64,000 bases of DNA from Lachnospiraceae bacterium (GTDB taxonomy: Bacteria; Bacillota; Clostridia; Lachnospirales; Lachnospiraceae): contig JAETOL010000001.1 of assembly GCA_021771755.1 (NCBI GenBank), positions 62,001 to 126,000 of the forward strand, in the 5' to 3' direction. The position numbers were made by a program, and so were the translations under genes. The notes under the pieces are model-generated. The model saw only the letters and a program-made list of their open reading frames with translations, was not told where the DNA came from and searched no databases. Positions 8,414 to 16,288 of this stretch are shown here, piece after piece. Positions within the stretch are counted from its first letter, which is position 1. The number at the start of each line of letters is the position of its first letter.

Positions 8414-8533
8414 ATGAATACAGAGCTTATCATGCAGGCACTTGAGGTTATGTGGAAAGGGATGCTGAGTATCTTTACTGTTATCGTCATCCTGACCCTT
8501 CTGGTGTACCTGATTAACAAATTTTTGAAATAA
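8414..8533 (+). CDS. 39-residue single-span membrane protein, OadG-like gamma partner
   Basis: A complete small gene 18 bases after the beta subunit. ATG at 8414 follows GGGGGAAA. The product begins MNTELIMQALEVMWKGML, then has one strongly hydrophobic helix (about residues 18-35) and ends LINKFLK. Gamma subunits of oxaloacetate and methylmalonyl-CoA decarboxylase pumps are small single-span proteins that anchor the complex, and the N-terminal GLxxMxxGM-type pattern agrees. It lacks the usual soluble C-terminal tail, so it would be a minimal gamma subunit. The assignment rests on size, topology and position. Confidence 0.7.
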   Translation: MNTELIMQALEVMWKGMLSIFTVIVILTLLVYLINKFLK

Positions 8534-8584
8534 ATATCTGTTTATGACAGACCACGGAATATGATTTTGTGTCTGTAAATGACA

Positions 8585-8627
8585 TGCAGGAGTGGATTCT
8601 TCTGAACCAGAAGAATCCACTCCTGCA
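8585..8627. terminator. Bidirectional terminator, 20-bp perfect stem
   Basis: Arms 8585-8604 and 8608-8627 are perfectly complementary around the 3-base loop AAC. It lies between the convergent oadB unit and the padR-HAAS unit. There is no long T-run on either side, only short T/A-rich flanks, so the long stem probably does most of the work. Confidence 0.7.
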
Positions 8628-8679
8628 TTATATTTTCCAGACAGCAAATTTATATTCCGCCCCACAAACTTGCTGTTTT

Positions 8680-9249
8680 TTATACGAAAATTCTCTTTGC
8701 TGTTCCGCTCACCTTTTTACAGTAGAAAACAAGAAGCCTCCACGCAGCAATTCCTGCAAGAAACAGCAGAACTCCGATGAGAAGGATAAGGATAAATTCC
8801 ACCAGGGGATTCAGTGTGAAAGATTCACTTACAAATATCCCAATATGATCTGCGAAGGGCAGTCCAAGATGGAAGATCTGATTGATCAGCTTGATCAGTC
8901 CCAGACACGGGCAGACAGCGCCGCAGACTATAAATGTAGGTGCAATCACTCCCAGACAGGGAATCACAACCATTCCCGAAAATCCTACCAGACTGCAAAA
9001 AGCGCAAATGATCAGGACTCTGTTCCAGCTGAATCCTTTTTCCCTGGATATCAGATCTCCAAGATACGCTTTTGCCAGGTCTTTGGGATTTCCCAGTCTT
9101 TCAATAATCATTTCATCAGAAACTCCATTGTTCTGCAATTCCTGCATTTCACTTTTTATCTCATTGATAATATCAATCCGTTCTGAAACAGGAACCGGTC
9201 TCAGACATTTTTCCATTTTTTCAAGATAATTATCTAATATTTTTTTCAT
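8680..9249 (-). CDS. HAAS/DUF1700-type membrane protein
   Basis: A 189-residue protein whose first 70 residues form the three-helix HAAS signalling domain (YLEKMEKCLRPVP, EIKSEMQEL, IERLGNPKDLAKAYL). Three to four membrane segments follow (about 78-100, 103-122, 150-175). Such proteins are nearly always encoded with a PadR regulator and are thought to act as its membrane partner. The start codon overlaps the padR stop codon by four bases (ATGA), so translation is coupled. What it senses is unknown. It ends about 50 bases before the shared terminator. Confidence 0.8.
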   Translation of the reverse strand: MKKILDNYLEKMEKCLRPVPVSERIDIINEIKSEMQELQNNGVSDEMIIERLGNPKDLAKAYLGDLISREKGFSWNRVLIICAFCSLVGFSGMVVIPCLGVIAPTFIVCGAVCPCLGLIKLINQIFHLGLPFADHIGIFVSESFTLNPLVEFILILLIGVLLFLAGIAAWRLLVFYCKKVSGTAKRIFV

Positions 9250-9584
9250 GCCTTTTCTCCTTTAATTTCGTTGATCGCATTCAGTAAATTGTCCCACTCC
9301 ACAGACATTGCGGCAATGTATTCTTCTCCTTTGGCTGTAAGTGAATAATACTTTCTTGGCGGCAATCCCTCTGTTCCCTCCTGCCAGCAGGAAGAAATAT
9401 ATTCCTCTTTCAACAATCGGCGCAGCAGCGGATAAATTGTATTTTCTTTCGCGGCAATGATGGGATACTGATCCAATGTGCTGATAATCTCATAACCATA
9501 AGACGGTTGTTTCTTTATCAAAAGCAAAATACAAAATTCAAGTGTTCCTCTTTTTACCTGTGATTTCCAGTCATCAATATTCAT
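9246..9584 (-). CDS. PadR-family transcriptional regulator
   Basis: A 112-residue winged-helix repressor. The helix-turn-helix covers about residues 14-75: RGTLEFCILLLIKKQPSYGYEI, then the wing with NTIYPLLRRLLKEEYI and GLPPRKYYSLTAKGEE, the PadR signature. A short dimerisation helix follows. Members bind small ligands or respond to membrane partners and usually repress their own promoter. A good promoter with an inverted repeat over its -10 box lies directly upstream. It forms a two-gene unit with the HAAS protein. Confidence 0.93.
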   Translation of the reverse strand: MNIDDWKSQVKRGTLEFCILLLIKKQPSYGYEIISTLDQYPIIAAKENTIYPLLRRLLKEEYISSCWQEGTEGLPPRKYYSLTAKGEEYIAAMSVEWDNLLNAINEIKGEKA

Positions 9585-9600
9585 CTACTATGCCTCCTTT

Positions 9601-9635
9601 ATATACAGTGTACTACACAGTATATCTAGTGTCAA
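9601..9635 (-). promoter_or_regulatory. padR promoter with overlapping operator
   Basis: Minus strand: TTGACA (9630-9635), 17 bases, TACACT (9613-9618). A 25-base near-perfect inverted repeat (9601-9625; arms ATATAC.GTGTA and TACAC.GTATAT) covers the -10 box. PadR proteins bind such dyads, so autorepression is likely. Confidence 0.7.
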
Positions 9636-9677
9636 CAATATATCATAAAAATATAATTTTATTTAGTAAATATAGTC

Positions 9678-9709
9678 AAAAAAAGAGAATGACCGGTCTT
9701 CAGTCATTC
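9678..9709 (-). terminator. Terminator after the P-loop kinase gene and the big operon
   Basis: On the minus strand GAATGAC (from 9709-9703) pairs with GTCATTC (9693-9687), followed by TCTTTTTTT (9686-9678). It lies about 95 bases downstream of the kinase stop codon. The rest of the gap up to 9803 shows nothing recognisable. Confidence 0.75.
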
Positions 9710-9803
9710 CCTCCCTGCTCATTCCGTAAATTGCATATCCATTATGCCAAAAACTTTCCTGCCTACTCAAATTTCATTCGTTCTGTAAAAACAGAATTTG
9801 CTA

Positions 9804-10316
9804 CTACAAATCAATCTCTATCTCGTACTTATCATCGATAAGCAGATATTTTACATTATGCTTTTTTGCAAGTTCCAAAACTTGTGCATTATCTTCTAAA
9901 ACGCTTTCCATAGTACACCATTCATCGTCTAAGCGACTTTCTATTACACTTGCATATTTCTTGATATTGTTGAAATGCTTTTTAATATAATTTTCGCTCA
10001 TTACAAGGCAAAAGTATCTGATATTATCAAGATATTCTTTTGCAAAGTCATTTGCCCAATCAAAAGGGATATAACACCCTTCAACAATGAGATTTTGTTT
10101 ATTCTCTATGGCGGTTTTAATTATTTCACGAACCATAGGCCACAGATACTCGGTGAGCTTATCGTCATCTTGGGGCGTGAGCTTAGTATAGCCGCTGCGA
10201 ATCAGACCCATTTTCAGATGGTCTATTGATAAATACGGATATTTATACTTTTCGAGCAGCTTTTGAGCAAGCACAGTCTTACCTGTGTGTGATGCACCTG
10301 TTATTAAAACAATCAT
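9804..10316 (-). CDS. Small P-loop kinase / AAA-type nucleotide-binding protein
   Basis: I take ATG at 10316, seven bases after GGAG, giving 170 residues beginning MIVLITGASHTGKT; upstream in-frame ATGs lack a ribosome site. The Walker A motif is GASHTGKT at residues 6-13. It is followed by SIDHLKMGLIRSGYT and a Walker-B-like NLIVEGCYIPFDW near residue 85. The overall shape is that of adenylylate- or small-molecule-kinase-like proteins with an unknown substrate. Codon use is more AT-rich than that of its neighbours, which suggests later acquisition. It is 72 bases downstream of the yfhO-like gene and ends at a terminator, so it may be the last gene of the polysaccharide operon or independent. 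Confidence 0.75.
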   Translation of the reverse strand: MIVLITGASHTGKTVLAQKLLEKYKYPYLSIDHLKMGLIRSGYTKLTPQDDDKLTEYLWPMVREIIKTAIENKQNLIVEGCYIPFDWANDFAKEYLDNIRYFCLVMSENYIKKHFNNIKKYASVIESRLDDEWCTMESVLEDNAQVLELAKKHNVKYLLIDDKYEIEIDL

Positions 10317-10388
10317 CTTTTTCTCCATTCTATTGCAGTTTCTCCGATAATGGAACACCCCATAGATAGCGAATCACCGATATCGGCA

Positions 10389-12959
10389 TTATTTCTGCTT
10401 TCTTTCCCAAAATCTGCCCGCCATTCTGGACACTCCGAACAAAATCCAAAACAAACAGCTGGCAAGTACTCCTGCCTTTAATCCCGGCGCCTGAAAATTC
10501 AGCTCCAGTGTGTGATCGCCTTCCGGGATCTCACAGGCCAGAAATCCAATGTCTCCGCGAAGGAGTTCTGTTTCTTTTCCATCAATGGTCAGACTCCATC
10601 CTTTTTCGTATGGAATCATAAACATTCCATATCCGTCTGTCTCTGCATGGATGGATCCGGTAATATGGGAATCTTTTTCCGGGCGATTCAGGATGATTTC
10701 TGAATCTTCCATGGCATTTTTGTCCTCCTGGCTGAGAAGCTGCGGAATCTCAGAGGCTGTCTGAAGTTCTTTCGGAGATGTTTCCCGGGAAATCTTCACT
10801 CCTGTTTCAGAATCCTCTTCTTCCGGCAGAGAGATCACATTCTGAAGAAACTCGTCTCTTGTGTCTTCTGTACACAATTCCTTTAAACTTTCCTCTGTTA
10901 CCGCATCGGTATAAAAGTGAGCCGTTCCGGTTTCCAGCTGATTTTCATGGACATACAGCCCTCCTACCTGATCCAGTACCTTCCAGCCTTCCTCCGGCAC
11001 CTTCTGACCGGAGATCAGATAACGGATTCCCAGAAAAGCTGCCAGCTGTTCATCTTCTACATTGTTCCAGAAGGTATAATGATTTTGATCTGCAAAAAAC
11101 AGCTCCGGACAGCAGGTCTCCACAAATTCCTTTATGTAGCCGTTCATAACAGAGTTATAGGAGGATATCCCGTTATATCCCTGAGCAGAGGCATCCATGG
11201 CTACTGTTCCGGAAATATAATCCTTTTCCACCCGGAAAAAGCTTCCGTCCTTTTCTTCCAGATAATCCAGCACCTGCGGAATATCCGCCCGATACATTTC
11301 CCTGAAAAAATCCTGAGGCTTATTCATTTCTGCCCGATATCTGACGGCTTTATTTTCGGAATGTCTGTCAGCCTCATACTGTTCCATTTCCTGTGCCATA
11401 AGCTCTGCCGGTGTATCTGTTTTTTTCAGGGTAACTCTGGCCTGGAAATTTGTACTTCCTTCTGACATCACCTGCACAGCCAGTGCCACAGTAAGAATTC
11501 CCATTACCAGATTTCGGATCTGCTGTTTTTTTACAAAATCCAGTGCGATCAGACAGATAACCGTAAGAATCCCCGTAGCTGTCAGGATCAGTATATTTCT
11601 TTTATATTCCGGAAATCCAGCCTGCTGCCAGCCTTCCAGATATGCCCGTCCCATAAATCCAGTCACAACAACGATCAGAAGGATACTGAGGCGACCGCCT
11701 TTTTTCAGGTAATCCCACATCCATGCCATAAGGAGAAGAAAAACCGGTATCAGTACAAAGGTATATCTCTGCGTGGGCTTTGTAAAGTAATTAAAAACCG
11801 TTCCTCCAACAGGAAGGAGCATACCTGCCAGAATCAGCGCCGCAGCGCTGTACAGGACTGTCTTTGCTCTTCGGGTCATCTCCGTCTTTCTCAGAATCAC
11901 AAGAAACTGGATATCCAGAAAAACAGCCAGCCCGGAGCAGAACAGAACAGGATCCTCATAATAATTCATTACATACTGCTGAGGTCCTTTTGCCATACCA
12001 AATCCATTCTGCAGATTGCTGGAAAACAGATGCTTCACCAGAGAATCATAAAATTTCCCGCTATAGGGTGTGAAGCACTGCTGCAGCCAGTCCATAAATC
12101 CCACCCCGCTGCTGTCCAGTCTGGAGGACACGTTCAGAAGCACCTCTGCCATAGGCAGAAAAACCGCCATACTCATTCCTATGCCAAGAAGCATTTCACC
12201 GCAGCCTGTAAAGAATCGCCGGATCCTCTGCGCAGGTGTAAGTCCGTCCAGCATCAGGATCCGGAACAAAAGGTAAAGTCCTGTTGCCGCAAGACACATA
12301 TAGGTAAAATACACGCTGTAGATCCCGCACAAAAAAACCATCACCGGGAAAAATCCCCGCCCTTTTTTCTTCTGCACATGTCTTTCGCAAAAAAGAAGAA
12401 GCAGGGGAAGATAAATCACTGCCGTACCAAACTGATAATGTTGTCCCCACACCAGGAGAAAACCACTGAATCCATACACATAGGAAGTCACCAGTTTTGC
12501 CTGACTGCTGAGAGAAAACTGGGATAAAAACAAATAAAACGCCAATCCCGCTGCCAGCATTTTCAGAATCTGAATCACATTGATATACAGAAGCATATGT
12601 GCAGGCCCCAGTATCACTCCCAGACCGTACAGGAGCATCAGAAAAGGATCAAACAGGTTGAAGTTAAACAGATTGACCCCAAATCCGTTGGAAAAATCCC
12701 ACAGGCTGAAGCTTCCATCCCGGATATCGTTGACAATCGCCGAATAATTCATAATATACTGCTGCCAGGTGTCACTTCCGATATCCTGAAAGATCATCAG
12801 CTGATCTCCAAAAAGATAATCATCGAACATAAAACAGGTACTGAGGAGCATCAATCCCAGTAAATATACGGCAAATCTGATATTTTCATTCTCTTTTCCA
12901 CACCATTTATGAAAAGCGGTGGGTTTATCCACCGCTTTTTTTGCTTTTTGTGTATTCAT
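10389..12959 (-). CDS. YfhO-family multi-spanning membrane glycosyltransferase
   Basis: An 856-residue protein with roughly a dozen membrane segments in the first 500 residues. An extracellular region and a C-terminal beta domain (WSLTIDGKETELL, EGDHTLELNF) follow, with a last membrane helix and a basic tail: the YfhO layout. The DDYLFGDQLMIFQDIGSDTW segment after helix 1 is the type of acidic loop that binds polyprenyl-phosphate sugars in GT-C enzymes. In Bacillus, YfhO works with the CsbB transferase to add a sugar to lipoteichoic acid outside the cell. An ArnC/CsbB-like transferase in the same operon (26.8 kb) is the likely partner. It starts 6 bases after rfbD. Confidence 0.85.
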   Translation of the reverse strand: MNTQKAKKAVDKPTAFHKWCGKENENIRFAVYLLGLMLLSTCFMFDDYLFGDQLMIFQDIGSDTWQQYIMNYSAIVNDIRDGSFSLWDFSNGFGVNLFNFNLFDPFLMLLYGLGVILGPAHMLLYINVIQILKMLAAGLAFYLFLSQFSLSSQAKLVTSYVYGFSGFLLVWGQHYQFGTAVIYLPLLLLFCERHVQKKKGRGFFPVMVFLCGIYSVYFTYMCLAATGLYLLFRILMLDGLTPAQRIRRFFTGCGEMLLGIGMSMAVFLPMAEVLLNVSSRLDSSGVGFMDWLQQCFTPYSGKFYDSLVKHLFSSNLQNGFGMAKGPQQYVMNYYEDPVLFCSGLAVFLDIQFLVILRKTEMTRRAKTVLYSAAALILAGMLLPVGGTVFNYFTKPTQRYTFVLIPVFLLLMAWMWDYLKKGGRLSILLIVVVTGFMGRAYLEGWQQAGFPEYKRNILILTATGILTVICLIALDFVKKQQIRNLVMGILTVALAVQVMSEGSTNFQARVTLKKTDTPAELMAQEMEQYEADRHSENKAVRYRAEMNKPQDFFREMYRADIPQVLDYLEEKDGSFFRVEKDYISGTVAMDASAQGYNGISSYNSVMNGYIKEFVETCCPELFFADQNHYTFWNNVEDEQLAAFLGIRYLISGQKVPEEGWKVLDQVGGLYVHENQLETGTAHFYTDAVTEESLKELCTEDTRDEFLQNVISLPEEEDSETGVKISRETSPKELQTASEIPQLLSQEDKNAMEDSEIILNRPEKDSHITGSIHAETDGYGMFMIPYEKGWSLTIDGKETELLRGDIGFLACEIPEGDHTLELNFQAPGLKAGVLASCLFWILFGVSRMAGRFWERKQK

Positions 12960-12965
12960 CTTCTC

Positions 12966-13814
12966 TTACATGATCTCCTTCAGATAACGGGAAAGGGCAT
13001 CCTGCCAGGAAGGCAGACGCTCAAATCCATGCTGAGTCAGCTTATTCTTTTCCATACGGCTGTTGGAAGGACGTTTTGCCTTTGCCGGATACTGATCTGA
13101 GCTTACCGGAGTTACTTTTACGTCCATCCCGGCCTGACGGAAGATTTCCTTTGCAAAATCACACCAGGAAATATAACCGCCTTCATTTGTCGCATGGTAT
13201 TTCCCATACTCTTCTTTTTCCAGCATATCCACAAGAAGTTTTGCAAGATCATAAGTATAGGTAGGCGTTCCGATCTGGTCATCTACCACAGTCAGGGTAT
13301 CATGAGTCTTTCCAAGATTCAGCATAGTCTTGATAAAGTTTTTGCCATTCACGCCAAATACCCAGGCAATACGGACAATATAATACTTATCCGTATATTT
13401 TTCTACTGCCAGTTCTCCTTCATACTTTGTCTGACCGTAAACATTCAGAGGCTTTACCACCGGATCGTCCGGCTCCCAGGGACGGGTGCCTTCTCCGTCA
13501 AACACATAATCGGTGCTGAGGTAGATCATGGGAATATCCAGTTCCCCGCACATTTTTGCAATGTTTTCTGTTCCCAGAGTATTGACCTTACGGCACATTT
13601 CCACCTGATCCTCTGCTGCATCCACTGCAGTCCAGGCTGCACAGTGCACCATTTTGTCCGGGCGGACTTCTTCCATGACTCTGCGCACTGCCGCTTCGTC
13701 TGTGATGTCCATTTCATCCACATCTACGCCAACACCTTCATAGCCCCGTTTCGCCAGCTCATTCATCACATCATGACCAAGCTGTCCCTTTACTCCTGTG
13801 ACTAATACCTTCAT
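12966..13814 (-). CDS. rfbD: dTDP-4-dehydrorhamnose reductase
   Basis: Last step of dTDP-L-rhamnose synthesis: NAD(P)H-dependent reduction of dTDP-4-keto-L-rhamnose. The 282-residue short-chain dehydrogenase has the nucleotide-binding GVKGQLG at residues 7-13, STDYVFDG near residue 103, the catalytic YGQTK (YxxxK) near residue 130 and VVDDQIGTPTYT near residue 180, all typical of RfbD/RmlD. rfbA and rfbC are in the same operon and rfbB lies upstream at 32 kb, so the whole rhamnose pathway is present. ATG at 13814 follows AAGGAGG. Confidence 0.96.
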   Translation of the reverse strand: MKVLVTGVKGQLGHDVMNELAKRGYEGVGVDVDEMDITDEAAVRRVMEEVRPDKMVHCAAWTAVDAAEDQVEMCRKVNTLGTENIAKMCGELDIPMIYLSTDYVFDGEGTRPWEPDDPVVKPLNVYGQTKYEGELAVEKYTDKYYIVRIAWVFGVNGKNFIKTMLNLGKTHDTLTVVDDQIGTPTYTYDLAKLLVDMLEKEEYGKYHATNEGGYISWCDFAKEIFRQAGMDVKVTPVSSDQYPAKAKRPSNSRMEKNKLTQHGFERLPSWQDALSRYLKEIM

Positions 13815-13828
13815 TGATTAAGTCCTCC

Positions 13829-16273
13829 TTATATCCTTTTCAGTGAAAAATCCTGGCTCTTCAAAGTCAGATTCGGATTATAATAGGGATCGCCATCCCT
13901 CATGATATCCGGCCAGCGTCTTTCAAAAATCTGAATTTCCTTATTGAATCTTGCAACCTTTTCCGGTGTATCTTCCAGACCTCTGGATTTGGATTCATAG
14001 TGATACAGTTCCGCATAAGGATTGTATACGATCAGATAGCCTGCGCTTCTCAGTTTCATGCAGAAATCAATGTCATTAAACGCAACTGCCAGTTCTTCTG
14101 TAAGGCCGCCCACCTCGTCAAAAGCGGAACGCTTCACCATCATGCAGGCTGCCGTCACTGCGCTGTAATCCTGCGCACAGATGATTCTGTGGCAGTAGCC
14201 TGTGGTTCCTCTTGGCTGCAGTACAAAGCAGTGACCTGCAATTCCTCCGAAACCGATCACAACACCTGCATGCTGGATGGTATCGTCCTCGTAGTACATT
14301 CTTGCGCCTACCGCTCCTACATCACTTCTCATACAATAGCCCAGAAGCTGCTCCAGACAGTCTTCATTGATGATCTCTGTATCGTTATTCAGAAGAAGGA
14401 TATATTCGCCCTTTGCAAAAGTGGCTCCATAATTATTGATCGCAGAATAGTTAAACTCTTTGTCCCAGTACACCACATGGGCCTTTGGATTTTCAGCCTC
14501 CAGTTTTTTGTAGAACCGGAAGGTTTCCTCTTCTGTACTGTTGTTTTCCACAATAATATACTCGTAATTCCGGTAGGTGGATTTCTGATCGATGGAATCC
14601 ATACACCGCTTCAGGTCCTCTGTGTGATCCTTATTGGGAATGATAATGGAAATCAGCGGATCATGATCCCGGATAAATCTGGTACGGTAAAGTCCAAGAA
14701 ACTCACCCTGGAGAACCTCCGCCTGGATCCCGGTTCTCTTATAATGCTCCTCAATGGCACGTTTTCCTGCCTCAAAAGCATATGTCTTACTTTCCGGATT
14801 TTCAGCTGTAGAATCCTCATGACAGCGCCAGTGATAAAGGATCTTTGGAATATGACAGATTTCTTCCGGCTTCACCGCCTCAATACAGCGGAAAATAAAA
14901 TCATAATCCTGCGCTCCGTCAAATTCACTGCGAAGCATTCCCACTTCCCGGATCACGTTTTTGTCCACCACAAAAAGGTGGCAGATATAATTGACCGTAC
15001 AAAGCAGATCCGGATTGTAGTCCGGCTTGAAATGCGGCTGGAAAAACTTGTGTCCGTCCATGGACATTTTGTCCTCGTCTGAATAAAGGATCCTTGTCTG
15101 CTTTTTCTCATTAAGAGCCTTCACGCACTCAAACAGAGCGTTTGGCGTCAGTTCATCGTCATGATCGGCAAAGGCGATATACTCCCCGGTTGCAGCCTGA
15201 ATTGCAGCATTGGTATTCTCTGAGATCTGCAGCTGTTTTTCATTATGGATCACCCGGATTCGTTCATCCGAAGCCTCCAGGCTTTCCAGAAGCTTCCGGA
15301 TAGGAGAATTTTCTCCGCTTCCGTCAGAAAGACAAAGCTCCCAGTTGGTATAGGTCTGAGCTTTTACCGTATCTACCAGTTGACGGAGATATTTTTCCGG
15401 TGTCTTATACAAAGGAATCACAATTGAGATCTTTGGCTGATAGTCAAAAACTGTTTTTCTCTGCTTTTCCAGTTCTTTATTCCCCGGCAGATGATGAAGA
15501 ATCCATTTCTGATAAGGAATCTCCCTGGTAGACGCTGTCTTGATCTTGGAAATGATCTTTCCTGCCATAGCCGCACTTCCCTGGCTCTTCCAGTAGCGCA
15601 GCCCTTTTTTTGCATATTTCTGGATTTTTTTACGGAATATCACAGCCGGATTCAGATGGGCAATGTGCACAGATTTTTTCTCCCCTGCATAAAATACCAC
15701 ATAGACCAGCTTTCCCGTAAGGTTGGTCAGCTCTGCAAAAAATCCCGTTTTATCCTCGTGATCCATTTCCTCATACATCTGTTCCACATCCACTCTCTGC
15801 GTACGAAGGATCTCGGCATGGAGCTTCTGTTTATTTTCATCAAAAATCTGGATCTGTACCGGCTCGTTGGCAACGGCCCAGCCACGAATCCGTAAGAATC
15901 CCTGCTGAACCTTTTCTTCCTCGATAAAAAACTGAGGCTTGCCACGGCGTTTTTCCAGTTCCTTTACAGAAACAGAAAACCAGCACATGGTTTTATCCGG
16001 CATATCTGCATAGACAGACAGCCTCTGATGCCCTTCCAGAGATTCCGGAAGCTGCACTGCGGCAGTGATCCTCTCTCCCCGCATCAGGTCCGGATCCTTA
16101 AAGCGTTCCAGGGCACTGACCACCTCCAGCTTCTGGATCTCCGACTTTATCTCAGAATCATCCAGACAGGCTCGCATCTTTGCTTCCTTAGGCCAGGTTC
16201 CCTGCAGGATATACTGACAGGGATCCTTCAGATGGAACCGGTCCTTTGTTACCTCAAAAATCTCTCTTGACAT
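13829..16273 (-). CDS. Tandem GT2 glycosyltransferase with N-terminal beta domain
   Basis: About 814 residues. The first 270 form a non-catalytic part with a beta-rich segment (FLRIRGWAVANEPVQI) seen also in the next gene. GT2 module A begins near residue 283 (SIVIPLYKTPE; DHDDELTPNALFE). Module B begins near residue 545 (SIIIPNKDH; ENNST; LLLNNDTE). The tail GDPYYNPNLTL is shared with two paralogues in this window. It should build two linkages of the backbone or side chain in the cytoplasm. I use ATG at 16273, six bases after GAGG; the in-frame TTG at 16279 touches that site. It lies 10 bases after its paralogue. Confidence 0.9.
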   Translation of the reverse strand: MSREIFEVTKDRFHLKDPCQYILQGTWPKEAKMRACLDDSEIKSEIQKLEVVSALERFKDPDLMRGERITAAVQLPESLEGHQRLSVYADMPDKTMCWFSVSVKELEKRRGKPQFFIEEEKVQQGFLRIRGWAVANEPVQIQIFDENKQKLHAEILRTQRVDVEQMYEEMDHEDKTGFFAELTNLTGKLVYVVFYAGEKKSVHIAHLNPAVIFRKKIQKYAKKGLRYWKSQGSAAMAGKIISKIKTASTREIPYQKWILHHLPGNKELEKQRKTVFDYQPKISIVIPLYKTPEKYLRQLVDTVKAQTYTNWELCLSDGSGENSPIRKLLESLEASDERIRVIHNEKQLQISENTNAAIQAATGEYIAFADHDDELTPNALFECVKALNEKKQTRILYSDEDKMSMDGHKFFQPHFKPDYNPDLLCTVNYICHLFVVDKNVIREVGMLRSEFDGAQDYDFIFRCIEAVKPEEICHIPKILYHWRCHEDSTAENPESKTYAFEAGKRAIEEHYKRTGIQAEVLQGEFLGLYRTRFIRDHDPLISIIIPNKDHTEDLKRCMDSIDQKSTYRNYEYIIVENNSTEEETFRFYKKLEAENPKAHVVYWDKEFNYSAINNYGATFAKGEYILLLNNDTEIINEDCLEQLLGYCMRSDVGAVGARMYYEDDTIQHAGVVIGFGGIAGHCFVLQPRGTTGYCHRIICAQDYSAVTAACMMVKRSAFDEVGGLTEELAVAFNDIDFCMKLRSAGYLIVYNPYAELYHYESKSRGLEDTPEKVARFNKEIQIFERRWPDIMRDGDPYYNPNLTLKSQDFSLKRI

Positions 16274-16288
16274 ATCCAACCTCGTTTC

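Noticed and set aside
7655-8665. 336-codon minus-strand frame opposite oadB and the small gamma gene
   Set aside because: It runs antisense to strongly conserved oadB motifs, is Cys/His-rich as shadow frames are, and crosses the 20-bp terminator stem.
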